A stretch of DNA of 64,000 nt from Acidobacteriaceae bacterium (GCA_025361625.1 JANYKL010000145.1:31399-95398), one strand, 5' to 3'. Shown: positions 20,137 through 30,580, counted from the first letter of the stretch. The notes: generated from the sequence alone by a model not told the origin. Program-made: numbers and translations.

Positions 20137-21672
20137 ATGATTCGACCTGACTACAAAGAATTCGCCCGGCTGGCGAAGAACGCCACGCTCGTCCCGGTCG
20201 TCAAATCGATTCCGGCCGACTTGCTGACACCAGTGTCGGCATTCCTCGCCGTAGCTGATGGAGAGCCGGAGGCGTTCCTTCTGGAGTCCGTCGAGGGCGG
20301 AGAAAAAATTGGCCGTTACACTTTTCTCGGAGTGCGTCCTTTTTTGCGGTTGGAGTCGCGAGACGACGCGATTACGATCACGCGCGGCCGCCATGCTGAG
20401 CGACGCTCGGGAAATATCTTTCATGTAATTCAGGAACTTTTGCAGCAGCACCGTCCGGCAGCGGTTGAAGGCTTGCCCCCATTCACGGCCGGAGCGGTCG
20501 GGTACTGCGCTTACGATATCGTCCGACGGCTCGAAAAAATCGGGCAACACGCCAAGGACGATCTCGACGTCCCCGATTGCGTGCTCATGTTCTTCGATCG
20601 GGTTCTTGCTTTCGATCACCTTCGCCACCAGATCGACATTGTCGCGTCGGCTGACGTTTCGCGCGAGTCCACCAGGGCAGCTTACGACCGCGCCGTAAGA
20701 GATATTGCGCGCATCGAGAAAAGGCTCGCTGGAGGGTGGAAGTCGGCGCATTGGAGAAATCCGCTCGCCAACAAACAAAAACATTCGAAGTTGAGAGTTA
20801 TAGCGCGCACTCCGAAGCGCAAATTTCTCGACAATGTGATTCGTGCCAAAGAATACATTGCCGCCGGAGACATCTTTCAGGTGGTCCTATCGCAGCGGTG
20901 GGATTTCGAACCCGGGGTTGCTCCTCTCGACTTGTATCGCGCACTAAGAACGGTGAATCCTTCGCCCTATATGTATTTCTTGCGATTCGGTGTAGGAGCG
21001 AAATCGAGCATGAAAAGCGGCAAGCCAAGCACGGAGATCATGCACGTTCTAGGTTCGTCACCGGAAATGCTGGTGCGTGCCTCGAACGCAGGGCAGAAAT
21101 TGGAGTATCGCCCCATCGCCGGAACCCATCCACGGGGCCGCGATGAGGCTGAAGACGCGGCCCTCGAAAAGAAAATGGTTTCGGATGAGAAAGAGCGAGC
21201 CGAGCACGTCATGCTCGTCGATCTTGGACGCAACGATCTCGGCCGCGTCAGCGTGTATGGTTCGGTGAAAGTTCGTAACTTGATGTTCGTCGAACGTTAC
21301 TCGCATGTGATGCATCTGGTATCCGCTCTTGAGGGCCGACTGCGCCCAGAACTCAATGCCATGGATGCTTTTGCTGCCTGCTTTCCCGCCGGAACGCTTA
21401 GCGGCGCCCCGAAAGTTCGGGCCATGCAAATTATCGAGGAACTCGAGCCCACCCGTCGCGGCGTTTACGGCGGATCGGTTCTATATGCCGATTTCGCGGG
21501 CAATCTCGACTCCTGCATTGCCATCCGAACTTTATTGATGAAGGGAAAAAAAGCTTACCTGCAAGCAGGTGCCGGGATCGTTGCAGATTCAGATCCGCAA
21601 CGTGAATTCGAAGAGACAGAAAACAAAGCGCGAGGCGTGCTGCGGGCGGTGGAGAAGGCCAGGCAACTATAG
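20137..21672 (+). CDS. trpE: anthranilate synthase component I
   Basis: 511 aa; chorismate-binding signatures GDIFQVVLSQRW, IAGTHPRGRDEAEDAALEKKM, DLGRNDLGRVS, FPAGTLSGAPKVRAMQIIEELEP. Confidence 0.94.
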   Translation: MIRPDYKEFARLAKNATLVPVVKSIPADLLTPVSAFLAVADGEPEAFLLESVEGGEKIGRYTFLGVRPFLRLESRDDAITITRGRHAERRSGNIFHVIQELLQQHRPAAVEGLPPFTAGAVGYCAYDIVRRLEKIGQHAKDDLDVPDCVLMFFDRVLAFDHLRHQIDIVASADVSRESTRAAYDRAVRDIARIEKRLAGGWKSAHWRNPLANKQKHSKLRVIARTPKRKFLDNVIRAKEYIAAGDIFQVVLSQRWDFEPGVAPLDLYRALRTVNPSPYMYFLRFGVGAKSSMKSGKPSTEIMHVLGSSPEMLVRASNAGQKLEYRPIAGTHPRGRDEAEDAALEKKMVSDEKERAEHVMLVDLGRNDLGRVSVYGSVKVRNLMFVERYSHVMHLVSALEGRLRPELNAMDAFAACFPAGTLSGAPKVRAMQIIEELEPTRRGVYGGSVLYADFAGNLDSCIAIRTLLMKGKKAYLQAGAGIVADSDPQREFEETENKARGVLRAVEKARQL

Positions 21673-21687
21673 CCGCCAAGAAATTTC

Positions 21688-22263
21688 TTACATTCGAGTG
21701 AAGTTTGCTATCAGTTTTTTTCCCTCGTCCGTAAGCACGCTCTCGGGATGAAACTGCACGCCCTCGACAGGGAATTTCTTGTGTCGCAATCCCATAATGA
21801 CGCGCGTGCCGTCTTTGTCGAATGTCCACGCGCTCACCTCTAGGTCGGCAGGCAGATTCGTTTCGGAAACAATCAACGAGTGGTAGCGCGTGGCCGTCAT
21901 TGGAGAACTCAGTTCACGGAATATTGTCTTGTTGTCGTGCTCAACCTGACTCGTCTTGCCGTGCATCAAATTCCTGGCGCGGATGACGTCCCCGCCAAAA
22001 GCCGCGCCAATAGCCTGATGGCCGAGACATACCCCTAGTATCGGAAGCTTGCCGGCAAAATGACGAATCACTTCCACGCTGATGCCCGCTTCCTGAGGAG
22101 TACAAGGCCCCGGCGAAACAAGAATGCGTTCTGGCCGCATCTTTTCGATCTCCGCGACAGTCACTTCGTTGTTGCGGCGAATCTCAACCTGCCTACCCAT
22201 CTCGCCCAGATACTGCACGAGGTTGTAAGTGAAGGAGTCGTAATTGTCGAGGACGAAAACCAC
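21688..22263 (-). CDS. trpG: anthranilate/aminodeoxychorismate synthase glutamine amidotransferase
   Basis: 191 aa; DNYDSFTYNLVQYLGE, LVSPGPCTPQEAG, ILGVCLGHQAIG, VEGVQFHPES. Confidence 0.94.
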   Translation of the reverse strand: MVFVLDNYDSFTYNLVQYLGEMGRQVEIRRNNEVTVAEIEKMRPERILVSPGPCTPQEAGISVEVIRHFAGKLPILGVCLGHQAIGAAFGGDVIRARNLMHGKTSQVEHDNKTIFRELSSPMTATRYHSLIVSETNLPADLEVSAWTFDKDGTRVIMGLRHKKFPVEGVQFHPESVLTDEGKKLIANFTRM

Positions 22264-22486
22264 AAAATAATAGTAGCCGCGATGCCGATGATTTTACGAA
22301 GAGTTATTGCCCGACCGCAAAACGCAGATACATCGCTTGCCCAATGTGATGGTCCAAGTGCGAGGCGCATACCAGCGAGCATCTCTAAGCGATTTTTGGC
22401 GCCGGACCATTCCCTCGATAAGCTTTATTTGAGATCAGCCATTGCGCTTTCACTCTGCTCTCATGTTTCAAAGCTGCTGTTTGAAT

Positions 22487-25400
22487 CTATTTTTCGAGCG
22501 GCAAGAGCTCAAGGCTGCATCCGGAGCTCGAGCATTGCAGCAGACCCTGTCGAATAATTTTTACAGACGATACGTCCGGAAATTTGGTCGGGAAATCCAT
22601 TTGTCGCAGTTGTGAGCTCGCCGACCTGAGACTCTCGTCACCACCAAAAAACTCAACCAGCTCGGGGCGCGGCGAGCTGTCAAACACCAGGTTGAAGTGC
22701 GCCCTCCCATTCTTCGGCTTCAATCCATCAACCTTTAGAACGCGAGAACTTTTCAAATTTTCTCGAGCAGTCGCAATTTCGCGATCTACCTTTGCGGAAT
22801 CAGTCCAGAGCTTATCAAGTCGGTCGCGCGAAAGATGTTCTTGCTCGGACCCTCCCGCCGTAATCAACGCTAGAGCATACATATGTTCTGCCTTTGCCGT
22901 TTGTCCCTGCTTCTCATAAACCCGGCCCAAGCGATCGGCCACCGCGCTTGAGTTGCTCAGGAGCCATGCCGCATTCAGAAATTGCATCGCCTGAAGATTT
23001 TCATCGCGGCGAAATCGGGCCCACCCGATTCGTGCCCATGAGAGCGCCGTCAATCGCATGGCAGAAAGTGCAGCCATTCCGACGCGATCGAATTCTCCCG
23101 CATCGAACTGCGCTCCAATGTCGTAGAGCACCTGCTGCGCGTCGCTTTCGGATTGTGCAGGATCTACATCATCTCGCAATGCCGACTGGAAAACATCCTC
23201 CAAACCATTCATGTTCGGGTTCCCGGTAAGTTCCTGCATCAGCGGTTGCGCTTTTGCAGCTTCTCCGAGTCGCGCATACACCTGCGCCAAGGTCAGCTTC
23301 GCCTCCGGGTCCCCCGGCGGAGTTGCAACTACCGTCTCGAGCTCTGTGCGAGCTTCGGAATCACGCCGCAATTGCGCCAGAAGGAGCCCGAAATCCCGGT
23401 GGGCAAGTCGGTCGTACGGAGAAGCCCGCAACTGCAGTTGATATGCCGCCACGGCTTCGACATCGTTTCCGGTTTGCTGTAATTCAAAAGCCAAATTGCC
23501 ATTCGCGAGTTTGTGATTCGGATCCTTCTTGAGTTGCTGGCGGAAAGCGGCGATAGCTTTCGGGTGATCGGCAGCCCCCGCATAGGCCAAGCCGAGGTCA
23601 TACATTCCATCTTTCAGATTAGGGTCAAGTTCGTTGGCACGTTTCAGCAAAGCAATCGCCGCCAAAAAATTCTTCTCGTGTAACGCCTTGACTCCAGCCT
23701 GCTGCGACTCAGTTGACGTGCCGTCGAACTTCTTGCCGGCGTCGTCGGGCGCATGGACTGTTGGCGCGGCGATCGTGCAGGCGAGCGTCTGATCTTGCCC
23801 GCTCTCCGCCGCATTTCGGAACGAATCGTAATCTGCACGACGGGCTGCCGGAATTTCGTTGCTCTTAATAACGAGCTTGCGCTCGCCTTCGATAAGTCCT
23901 TTACCGACCGAATAGGTAGAGAAATAGTCGCCGTAATCGCGAGACATTTTGACGCCGCTTCGTGCGCGCACGGTGTAGTTGGCAGGGAAGTGCAGCTTTA
24001 CGCGATAGTCAATTTCGCCTGCGGGGCCAATATCGAGCGTCGCCACACTTCCCGGAGTGCCGTGCTCAGACTCGCGTGCCAGAGGCGCGCCCATCGGGGG
24101 CATTGGCATAAAGTTCACTTCGGCGGATGGAACGTGGAAATAATGCTCCCGGTACAACCGATATTCAAGATGAAATGGCTTGCTCGTATCTTCGACCGAG
24201 TCGAGAGAAACGTCTTCGACATCGCCCGCCAGCCCCCAGCTTTCAGAGAGCGATTTCACGTAAGGCTTCCACTGTGCCGCGGACATTTGCCGGAATGCCC
24301 TGCGCAGCGGCCAATCCCGGTCGCCCTGAGCGCTCAGCTCGATGGAAGCATCGAGTGCTCCGCTGTCGCTAAAACTCCCGTCGATACTGAAACGTAGAAA
24401 ATCAGCAACCGGAGAATCGGAGGGCGTGCGTTGCAACCCCCCTTCACTATCATCCGAAGCGAGCACAGCTTCTCTGTTTCGAAGCTGATAAAGAATCATG
24501 CCAAAGGGTGCAATTTCGGGAGTCGTGTCGAGCCATGTCAACTTGTCTCCAATTCGTACAGCGGTAATCACGTGGTCGAACTGCGCAGGCGACGGAACAT
24601 CGGGGTCGAGCTTACGGGAGCTGTCGATCAGCACCGGATAACTCTTGATCCCTTCTGCCTTAAGCATCACCGCAAACAGCGTGTGCTTGTCTTTGCAATC
24701 TCCATAGCTGTTTTGCAGAACTTCAATCGGCGGATGCGGCTGGTAGCGGCCAACTCCGAGCGAAACACTTACGTATCGAATATTTCGAGCGACAAAATCG
24801 TAGAGCCGCCGCGTCTTTTCATCCGGAGTCGCAGCCCCCCGGGTAATCTCGTCGGCGCGTTTTTGCAAGTCAGCACTTACCGTCATCCGCTCGCTTTGCA
24901 GCTTCGCATACCACTGCGCGATCTGCTTCCAGTCGGTGAAAGTACTTAGCTGAATGTCCGGGTGGGGACGGTCGCCTTCTTCGTTGGGCTGGGTATCACC
25001 CGGCTTTAGATTTTTCGCCTCCCAGATATAAATTCTTCGATCGCGGCTATCCTGAATCTCAGACTTTCTCGTGGGAGATTTCAGCTTGAGATCGCGGTTC
25101 TTCGGGACGTTAACTTCCAGCCGATTGTCTTCCACTACAACCCCGCGGGGAAACGTGTATTCGTACCAAAAATTTCCCGCCGCCAGCGGAGTTTCCACTT
25201 TGGTTACGGTGCGGTACTCAAGCACATCTCCCGCTTGTAACGCCGCCACGGAGATATGGCGCTGCCGGTAGTCGGTGTACATCGGAGCTTCGCGAAGCAC
25301 ATCGGGAGCGAAATCCTGCGCGCTGGATGCTGGCGTGACCACAACCTGTCCGTCGGGCTTCCGCACTCGAACGTATTCAATCTCCAAACTTTCGGTGGAT

Positions 25401-25690
25401 GGCGAGTAGCCAAAGACGAGCTGGCCGAATTCCTCGACTCCCGCCTGACTTTGAATCCTGACCACCGCTTCCGTCTCGCTAATTTCTTTTCCATCGTTCT
25501 CGAAGCGAACCCGATTCAATATGCGCTCGATAACGGCCGCTTCTTCGGCGTAAGCGTTCGGCTTTAGCGGGACAGGGGATTGTTTCGTGGGAGGCATTGT
25601 TTGCGCTTCAGATCTCTGGTCGAGTAGCGCAACGTTAGCGAAGAGAAAGCACAGGAAAGTAAAGAAGGCCAGCGACAAACGAAATAGCAT
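22487..25690 (-). CDS. DUF3857 / transglutaminase-like protein with TPR repeats
   Basis: 1067 aa; signal peptide, DUF3857-like N-terminus, transglutaminase Cys YGDCKDKHTLFAVML, His FDHVITAV, Asp WLDTTPE, then TPR. Confidence 0.85.
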   Translation of the reverse strand: MLFRLSLAFFTFLCFLFANVALLDQRSEAQTMPPTKQSPVPLKPNAYAEEAAVIERILNRVRFENDGKEISETEAVVRIQSQAGVEEFGQLVFGYSPSTESLEIEYVRVRKPDGQVVVTPASSAQDFAPDVLREAPMYTDYRQRHISVAALQAGDVLEYRTVTKVETPLAAGNFWYEYTFPRGVVVEDNRLEVNVPKNRDLKLKSPTRKSEIQDSRDRRIYIWEAKNLKPGDTQPNEEGDRPHPDIQLSTFTDWKQIAQWYAKLQSERMTVSADLQKRADEITRGAATPDEKTRRLYDFVARNIRYVSVSLGVGRYQPHPPIEVLQNSYGDCKDKHTLFAVMLKAEGIKSYPVLIDSSRKLDPDVPSPAQFDHVITAVRIGDKLTWLDTTPEIAPFGMILYQLRNREAVLASDDSEGGLQRTPSDSPVADFLRFSIDGSFSDSGALDASIELSAQGDRDWPLRRAFRQMSAAQWKPYVKSLSESWGLAGDVEDVSLDSVEDTSKPFHLEYRLYREHYFHVPSAEVNFMPMPPMGAPLARESEHGTPGSVATLDIGPAGEIDYRVKLHFPANYTVRARSGVKMSRDYGDYFSTYSVGKGLIEGERKLVIKSNEIPAARRADYDSFRNAAESGQDQTLACTIAAPTVHAPDDAGKKFDGTSTESQQAGVKALHEKNFLAAIALLKRANELDPNLKDGMYDLGLAYAGAADHPKAIAAFRQQLKKDPNHKLANGNLAFELQQTGNDVEAVAAYQLQLRASPYDRLAHRDFGLLLAQLRRDSEARTELETVVATPPGDPEAKLTLAQVYARLGEAAKAQPLMQELTGNPNMNGLEDVFQSALRDDVDPAQSESDAQQVLYDIGAQFDAGEFDRVGMAALSAMRLTALSWARIGWARFRRDENLQAMQFLNAAWLLSNSSAVADRLGRVYEKQGQTAKAEHMYALALITAGGSEQEHLSRDRLDKLWTDSAKVDREIATARENLKSSRVLKVDGLKPKNGRAHFNLVFDSSPRPELVEFFGGDESLRSASSQLRQMDFPTKFPDVSSVKIIRQGLLQCSSSGCSLELLPLEK

Positions 25691-25736
25691 CCTGCAGTTC
25701 TTTTACGCCGTGCCCAGCGTAAAATCAAACAGACGA

Positions 25737-26417
25737 ATGAGCCTACCTCAAAGCATGCGCATGGCTGCGGTCGTATTTTGCTTCGGCCTTTGTTCCAGCG
25801 CTTTTTTGGCTGCGCAAATTCCTCCGCTTGCGATCGTTGATCAGCCCCTTCCTTCGGTCGAGACAGACCTCGAATTTCACGGGACTCTTCATGCCACCGG
25901 AGGATATCCTCCATATACGTGGACGGTCACCAAAGGCGACCTGCCTGAGGGTATTTCTTTCGGTCCTGATGGGACGTTCTTTGGTCGCACAGAAAAAACT
26001 GGAAGCTTCACGGTGACGGTAAAAGTTGAAGATTCGCATCGCCCGCAAAACGTCGTCACCAAAGAAATCAAAATCGGATCCGTTTCCTCACTGGTGATCG
26101 ACTGGCAAGAGCCGCCGAAAGCTCACGACAACCGCATTGACGGATCGCTGCAGGTTACAAATGGTTCAACCGAAGGTTTCGATTTGACGGTGATTATTGT
26201 CGCTGTCGCAGGGGACGGCCGCGCAACCGCTATCGGCTACCAGCATTTTCCCCTGAACCCGGGCACAAAAAACCTTCAGATCCCCTTCGGCAACACGATG
26301 CCTTTCGGCTCTTACACGGTTCACGCCGATGCGATCGCGGAAATTGCCAAGAAAAATACAATCTTGCGCCGGCGGCTGCAAACCCTCAGCCCGATATCGA
26401 TTGTCCAGGGTCCTTAA
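25737..26417 (+). CDS. secreted protein with putative Ig-like (He_PIG-type) domain
   Basis: In-frame ATG at 25737 with signal peptide; LHATGGYPPYTWTVTKGDLPEGISFGPDGTFFGRTEKTGSFTVTVKVEDS. Confidence 0.78.
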   Translation: MSLPQSMRMAAVVFCFGLCSSAFLAAQIPPLAIVDQPLPSVETDLEFHGTLHATGGYPPYTWTVTKGDLPEGISFGPDGTFFGRTEKTGSFTVTVKVEDSHRPQNVVTKEIKIGSVSSLVIDWQEPPKAHDNRIDGSLQVTNGSTEGFDLTVIIVAVAGDGRATAIGYQHFPLNPGTKNLQIPFGNTMPFGSYTVHADAIAEIAKKNTILRRRLQTLSPISIVQGP

Positions 26418-26552
26418 AAGTTGACTGGCGGGATGGTCAAAGCTGTTTCTTGTTTTTAGGGTGAAATTCGACTAACCTTCACCCTCCCGGGAATTCAATT
26501 TAATGCAAGACCACACTTTTTGCGGTTAGAGCGTCACGCGTCCGAGGGAAAT

Positions 26553-26936
26553 ATGAAACGAAGGTTCATTCGGTCGGCCCGGGTTGGGCTTGTTGGGTTT
26601 GGAACTCTGCTCCTTTTCGCGAGTTGCGGTCATGATCGCAAACTTGTCAGCATTCAAGTTGCTCCAACTCAATTCACTTTCGGGGCGCCCATTCCCGGGC
26701 AGAGTGCTCAGTTCCGTGCTTACGGCACGTTTATCCATCCCCCTGTCACGCGGGATATCACCGACCAGGTCACATGGGCAGTCGACGACGATATAGTTTC
26801 GATCGCGGCTGGCCTGGTTACCACTACTGGCTTAGCTTGCGGTACTACGAATGTCACTGCGACTATGCCGGAAGGCACCGGAGGAGCAAGCAACATCATC
26901 ATCGGCGCCGGTTCTGTTGTAGTGACTTGCCCTTAA
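26553..26936 (+). CDS. lipoprotein with bacterial Ig-like domain
   Basis: In-frame ATG at 26553; lipobox LLLFASC; SIQVAPTQFTF...AQFRAYGTF...ITDQVTWAVDDDIVSIAAGLVTT. Confidence 0.75.
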   Translation: MKRRFIRSARVGLVGFGTLLLFASCGHDRKLVSIQVAPTQFTFGAPIPGQSAQFRAYGTFIHPPVTRDITDQVTWAVDDDIVSIAAGLVTTTGLACGTTNVTATMPEGTGGASNIIIGAGSVVVTCP

Positions 26937-26969
26937 TTTGATCCGCTGGCACGAGAAATTTCTGTCAGA

Positions 26970-27134
26970 TTAATCTTCGCTAAGAAGCTTACCCAATGTA
27001 GGTTTGTGCTTCTCTACTTTCGCTTTTTTCCCGGGAACGAGAGCTGAAGGTTTTGGCGAGCCTTCACGTTCGCGGGCCATTTCGCGAACGATCTTTCCGG
27101 CCGAAAAAATTTTCTTTTTACGTTTTCGTGGCAT
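26970..27134 (-). CDS. small Lys/Arg-rich protein (54 aa), not in the supplied ORF track
   Basis: Hand translation of the reverse strand: MPRKRKKKIFSAGKIVREMAREREGSPKPSALVPGKKAKVEKHKPTLGKLLSED*. Confidence 0.55.
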   Translation of the reverse strand: MPRKRKKKIFSAGKIVREMAREREGSPKPSALVPGKKAKVEKHKPTLGKLLSED

Positions 27135-27267
27135 GAGCTGTGAATCTCGGATCTTCGCACATTCTGTCCTTAAAAATGTAATAATTTGAGATCAGAAGCG
27201 CACCGCACCTCGTGGAAAAATCGGCGCTCGGTGGTTCGCGACTACAAAGCAGAGAAGACCCTAATTT

Positions 27268-27537
27268 ATGGATGAACGTGAATTTTTTGACGAACGGACG
27301 GAGAAAAAGCCGGCAAGTTTAAGTTGTCCGAGTTGCCACCAATCGGCGGAATACGAGATTCAATGGTTGGTGCGGACAAAGAAGAAAAACCTTCCGCCGC
27401 GGGCGGACGATCGCGATCGCGCGAAGTTTGCCAAGGCGCAATCCTACATGCTCCGCCGTGACGACATGTTGGTCTGTATGCGCTGCCGCAAGCGGTTCGA
27501 GATTACGGGAGTGCAGAGCGTGGCCTTCCTGCAATGA
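27268..27537 (+). CDS. small zinc-ribbon-like protein (CxxC...CxxC)
   Basis: 89 aa; LSCPSCHQSAEYE ... LVCMRCRKRFEI. Confidence 0.65.
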   Translation: MDEREFFDERTEKKPASLSCPSCHQSAEYEIQWLVRTKKKNLPPRADDRDRAKFAKAQSYMLRRDDMLVCMRCRKRFEITGVQSVAFLQ

Positions 27538-27582
27538 ATCGTTCCTAAGACAACTAGCGCGAGCGCAACGAGTTTAAGCTGT

Positions 27583-28086
27583 TTACCGTCTTAATTTAGC
27601 TTTCGAAATTTTCCGAGGCATGAGACCCGCCGCCAACTGCCGAACGCTGCGCAAGAGCCCTCCCAGGCCGTCCTGATCGTTCGTTGATTCGCCGCCCGGT
27701 TTGTCGCTGTAACCTTCGTCCTCCATATTTCGTGCGGCGAGAGCAAGTCGTTTTGAACTGGCGTCATCCATCGTGACAAAGCGAAATGCCTGTGCCAGTG
27801 GCACCCGGTCGGCGAACATCTGCAGAAATTCAATGTCCCCAGTCACTTTTCCAAATACCGTCTTGAGTGTAATGCCGCCGGCCGTGCCAGGCTGAATCGG
27901 ACCGCGCGAAAGAATTGCTGAGCCTCCGCTGAGAGACAACGTCCGTAATACGCCGACAAACGGGCTCCCGGCGATGTGGAATAACGCGCGTTCCTGGTCT
28001 GGAACGCGGATGCGAGGCGCTCTCTCTTTGCACCGCTTTTTGGCTGGCTTCGCCACAGGTCGAGGATGGCGACTGCCGTAACTCAT
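27583..28086 (-). CDS. PilZ-domain-like protein
   Basis: 167 aa; ERAPRIRV, LRTLSLSGGSAIL, VTGDIEFLQMF, FRFVTMDD pattern. Confidence 0.55.
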   Translation of the reverse strand: MSYGSRHPRPVAKPAKKRCKERAPRIRVPDQERALFHIAGSPFVGVLRTLSLSGGSAILSRGPIQPGTAGGITLKTVFGKVTGDIEFLQMFADRVPLAQAFRFVTMDDASSKRLALAARNMEDEGYSDKPGGESTNDQDGLGGLLRSVRQLAAGLMPRKISKAKLRR

Positions 28087-28118
28087 GTCAAGGTAACTGG
28101 AGTTTGCCGAAAATCCAG

Positions 28119-29837
28119 CTACGGCGCAGCAAACGTGAAAACGTTGTTGCTCAAGTCACTTTCGGGAACGCTGCCGTCGTTGATCAATATGCGGGTTGGC
28201 GTGCCCGGCACTTCAATGCGCGTCGTAGTTGTCGAATTTGCGCGTACTTCTAAACGTGTGGATATTTCTCCGCCATCATATGAAACCGTAAGCGGAACCT
28301 CAGCGCCGGCCCTACCGGCGTTTTCCAAAGTCACCGTTACGAAGTGCACTCCCTTTTCCGTTGTCCACGGATGAGCCGACTGCACTTTGAAGTCGGGAAG
28401 TCCGCGGTCGTGGTAAACCCAATCATCAAAAAACCAGGCCAGGTCGCGCTTTGATCCATTGGTCATGAGGTTCTCCACATATTTCGGTTCGATGTCATCT
28501 GCGGCCCGATACTTCGCGATGACGGTCTTCAACGCTTCAGCGCCCACCAGATCCCGCAACATCCACCAAACATAAGCGGCCTTGCTGCGGTAGTAAGCCT
28601 CGTCGAAGGTCGAGATGAGAGGCTGGCCTTTACTCTCGGAGGGCGCGCTTGTGTATTCCTTTTCTGCGTCAAGAAACGCCGCGCGGTGAAGGCCAAGCAG
28701 GTCGAGCGCAGCTTGCCGCCCACCTTGTTCCTGGCGATACATCGCTTCGGCAAAGTGAGCTAAGCCTTCATAAACCCATGGTTTTGCCGACGGCAGGGAG
28801 GCGTGAACAAGTTCATGCACGAGGTTGATGCCTGCGAGCTTCGAATCTTCTCCGGCCATCGAAGCCAGCAGCATCGTGCCGCTTTCGAAAGGAGCAGCGT
28901 GCGGGTCGGCAAAATCCGCGATCGTAACCGAACCTTTCGCGGGACCAAACCACCCGGTCACAAATGCGGTTGCCGGCTCGAGCGCATTCGCGTACTTCCC
29001 CGCACCCTGCTCGTGCCCGGGCAAACTGAATAACTTCAAGGGTGCCTTTGAAAGGTCTACGTACGACGCCACGGCGAACATCGGAGTGACCGCGCCCAAT
29101 GGTTTCCATTCACACTCGGCGCGGGCGCTCGCATTTCCCGGAGGCTCGGCAACCGCAGCGCTGGTCAATTCGGGTGCCTCGGTGCCACATAATAAATGAA
29201 GCACTTCTTCAGACCGATTGCTCTCAACCTTCAAGATCAACTTGAATTCGCTCTTCGCGGCACGCGCCTTCCAGCGGTCGGTCACCTCGAAGAGACTATT
29301 GCCTTCAGAAAAATCAGCGGACTCAGTAGTGATCGGGTACCACGCTACATAGCCCGCCCCGCGCACGGCGGTGAACAATGGAGATATCTGGTCCCAGCTT
29401 GTGTGCTTTGCGATCGCCTCGGGCACTCCAATGCGAGTGAGTCGCGTGGCGTCCGCGGTGATCACGCCCTCGTAGCCGATCTGCAGCTCCACGGAATCCT
29501 TAGGCTTGATTGCAGAAGGAAGCGTGACCACGGCTTCCGACAGCGCCCCGGTGTGGTCTATGTCGGAGGAGTAGGGTTGAGACACGTACTGCACGGGCTC
29601 CCCAGCTACACGTATGGATCTCCAATTAAGAGAAGAAGAGAGCTGCAGTGCCACTACTCTTTGTGGCTGAGTGGAGTCGTTGCGGAGACTTATTTTGCCC
29701 CGCGCCCCCAGACGTTGCTGCTCTGGCTCCAGGCGAATTTCGAGGTCATATTTTGTGACCGTGAAGGCCTCGCGGTCAAGAGCCGATGCCGCCGACGCGC
29801 AGAAGTACAGCAGGCATAGCGCAGCAAAACATTTCAT
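28119..29837 (-). CDS. M1-like (gluzincin) secreted peptidase with C-terminal CARDB-like domain
   Basis: 572 aa; signal peptide; HELVHASLPSAKPWVYEGLAHFAEAMYRQE (HExxH...E). Confidence 0.78.
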   Translation of the reverse strand: MKCFAALCLLYFCASAASALDREAFTVTKYDLEIRLEPEQQRLGARGKISLRNDSTQPQRVVALQLSSSLNWRSIRVAGEPVQYVSQPYSSDIDHTGALSEAVVTLPSAIKPKDSVELQIGYEGVITADATRLTRIGVPEAIAKHTSWDQISPLFTAVRGAGYVAWYPITTESADFSEGNSLFEVTDRWKARAAKSEFKLILKVESNRSEEVLHLLCGTEAPELTSAAVAEPPGNASARAECEWKPLGAVTPMFAVASYVDLSKAPLKLFSLPGHEQGAGKYANALEPATAFVTGWFGPAKGSVTIADFADPHAAPFESGTMLLASMAGEDSKLAGINLVHELVHASLPSAKPWVYEGLAHFAEAMYRQEQGGRQAALDLLGLHRAAFLDAEKEYTSAPSESKGQPLISTFDEAYYRSKAAYVWWMLRDLVGAEALKTVIAKYRAADDIEPKYVENLMTNGSKRDLAWFFDDWVYHDRGLPDFKVQSAHPWTTEKGVHFVTVTLENAGRAGAEVPLTVSYDGGEISTRLEVRANSTTTTRIEVPGTPTRILINDGSVPESDLSNNVFTFAAP

Positions 29838-30580
29838 GATTTGTTGGATGCGCCCAGCCGCCTCTGCCGGACAACTTCATAGAGCATGATGCCTGCCGCC
29901 ACCGACACATTCAACGAGGGAACGTTCCCCAGCATCGGTATCGAGACTAGAAAATCACAATGCCGGCGCACCAGGTCGTGCAAGCCCTTGCCCTCAGCTC
30001 CGAGCACGACCGCGCAGTGCATTTTGTAATCTACAGCGTCATAGGTTTGCGGAGCGCGCTCATCGAGCCCGACTATCCACAGCTCTTTCTCTTTCAGATC
30101 TTCGATGGTGCGCGAAATATTCGTCACTTTAGCGATTGGCAAATGCTCGCTCGCGCCCGCGGACACCTTCGCAACCGCCGCCGTCACCGTCGCCGAACGC
30201 CGTTCGGGAATCACAACACCATCAGCTCCGGAGGCATCAGCCGTGCGCAGAATGGCTCCCAGGTTATGCGGATCTTCCACCCCATCGAGCACCACTACCA
30301 GGGAATACTCTCCGCGCCGGGAAGCCACGATGTCATCGAGATTGCTGTATTGTTTCGCCGAGGTGGCCGCGACCAGTCCTTGATGAGCCGTGTTGTTGGC
30401 CACTTCATCGAGTTCCTGCCGCGACATGAAGCGCACCGGGACGCCTATCTTCCGGCATTCTTCGATGACACGGCGCAAACGAATGTCCTTGCGTTCTTTG
30501 GCGACGCCGATCCACTCGAAGTTTCGCCCGCGCGCTTTTAGTGCCTCTATGACGGTATTGATTCCGTAAAGAATATTCAC
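29834..30580 (-). CDS. rlmB: 23S rRNA (guanosine-2'-O)-methyltransferase RlmB / SpoU family
   Basis: Likely GTG start at 30580; NILYGINTVIEALKARG, VLDGVEDPHNLGAILRTADASGADGVVIP, VLGAEGKGL, IPMLGNVPSLNVSVAAGIMLYE. Confidence 0.9.
   Translation of the reverse strand: MNILYGINTVIEALKARGRNFEWIGVAKERKDIRLRRVIEECRKIGVPVRFMSRQELDEVANNTAHQGLVAATSAKQYSNLDDIVASRRGEYSLVVVLDGVEDPHNLGAILRTADASGADGVVIPERRSATVTAAVAKVSAGASEHLPIAKVTNISRTIEDLKEKELWIVGLDERAPQTYDAVDYKMHCAVVLGAEGKGLHDLVRRHCDFLVSIPMLGNVPSLNVSVAAGIMLYEVVRQRRLGASNKS

Noticed and set aside
27004-27189. 61-aa + strand ORF
   Set aside because: Opposes the more convincing 54-aa Lys/Arg-rich minus-strand ORF; no start context or family.
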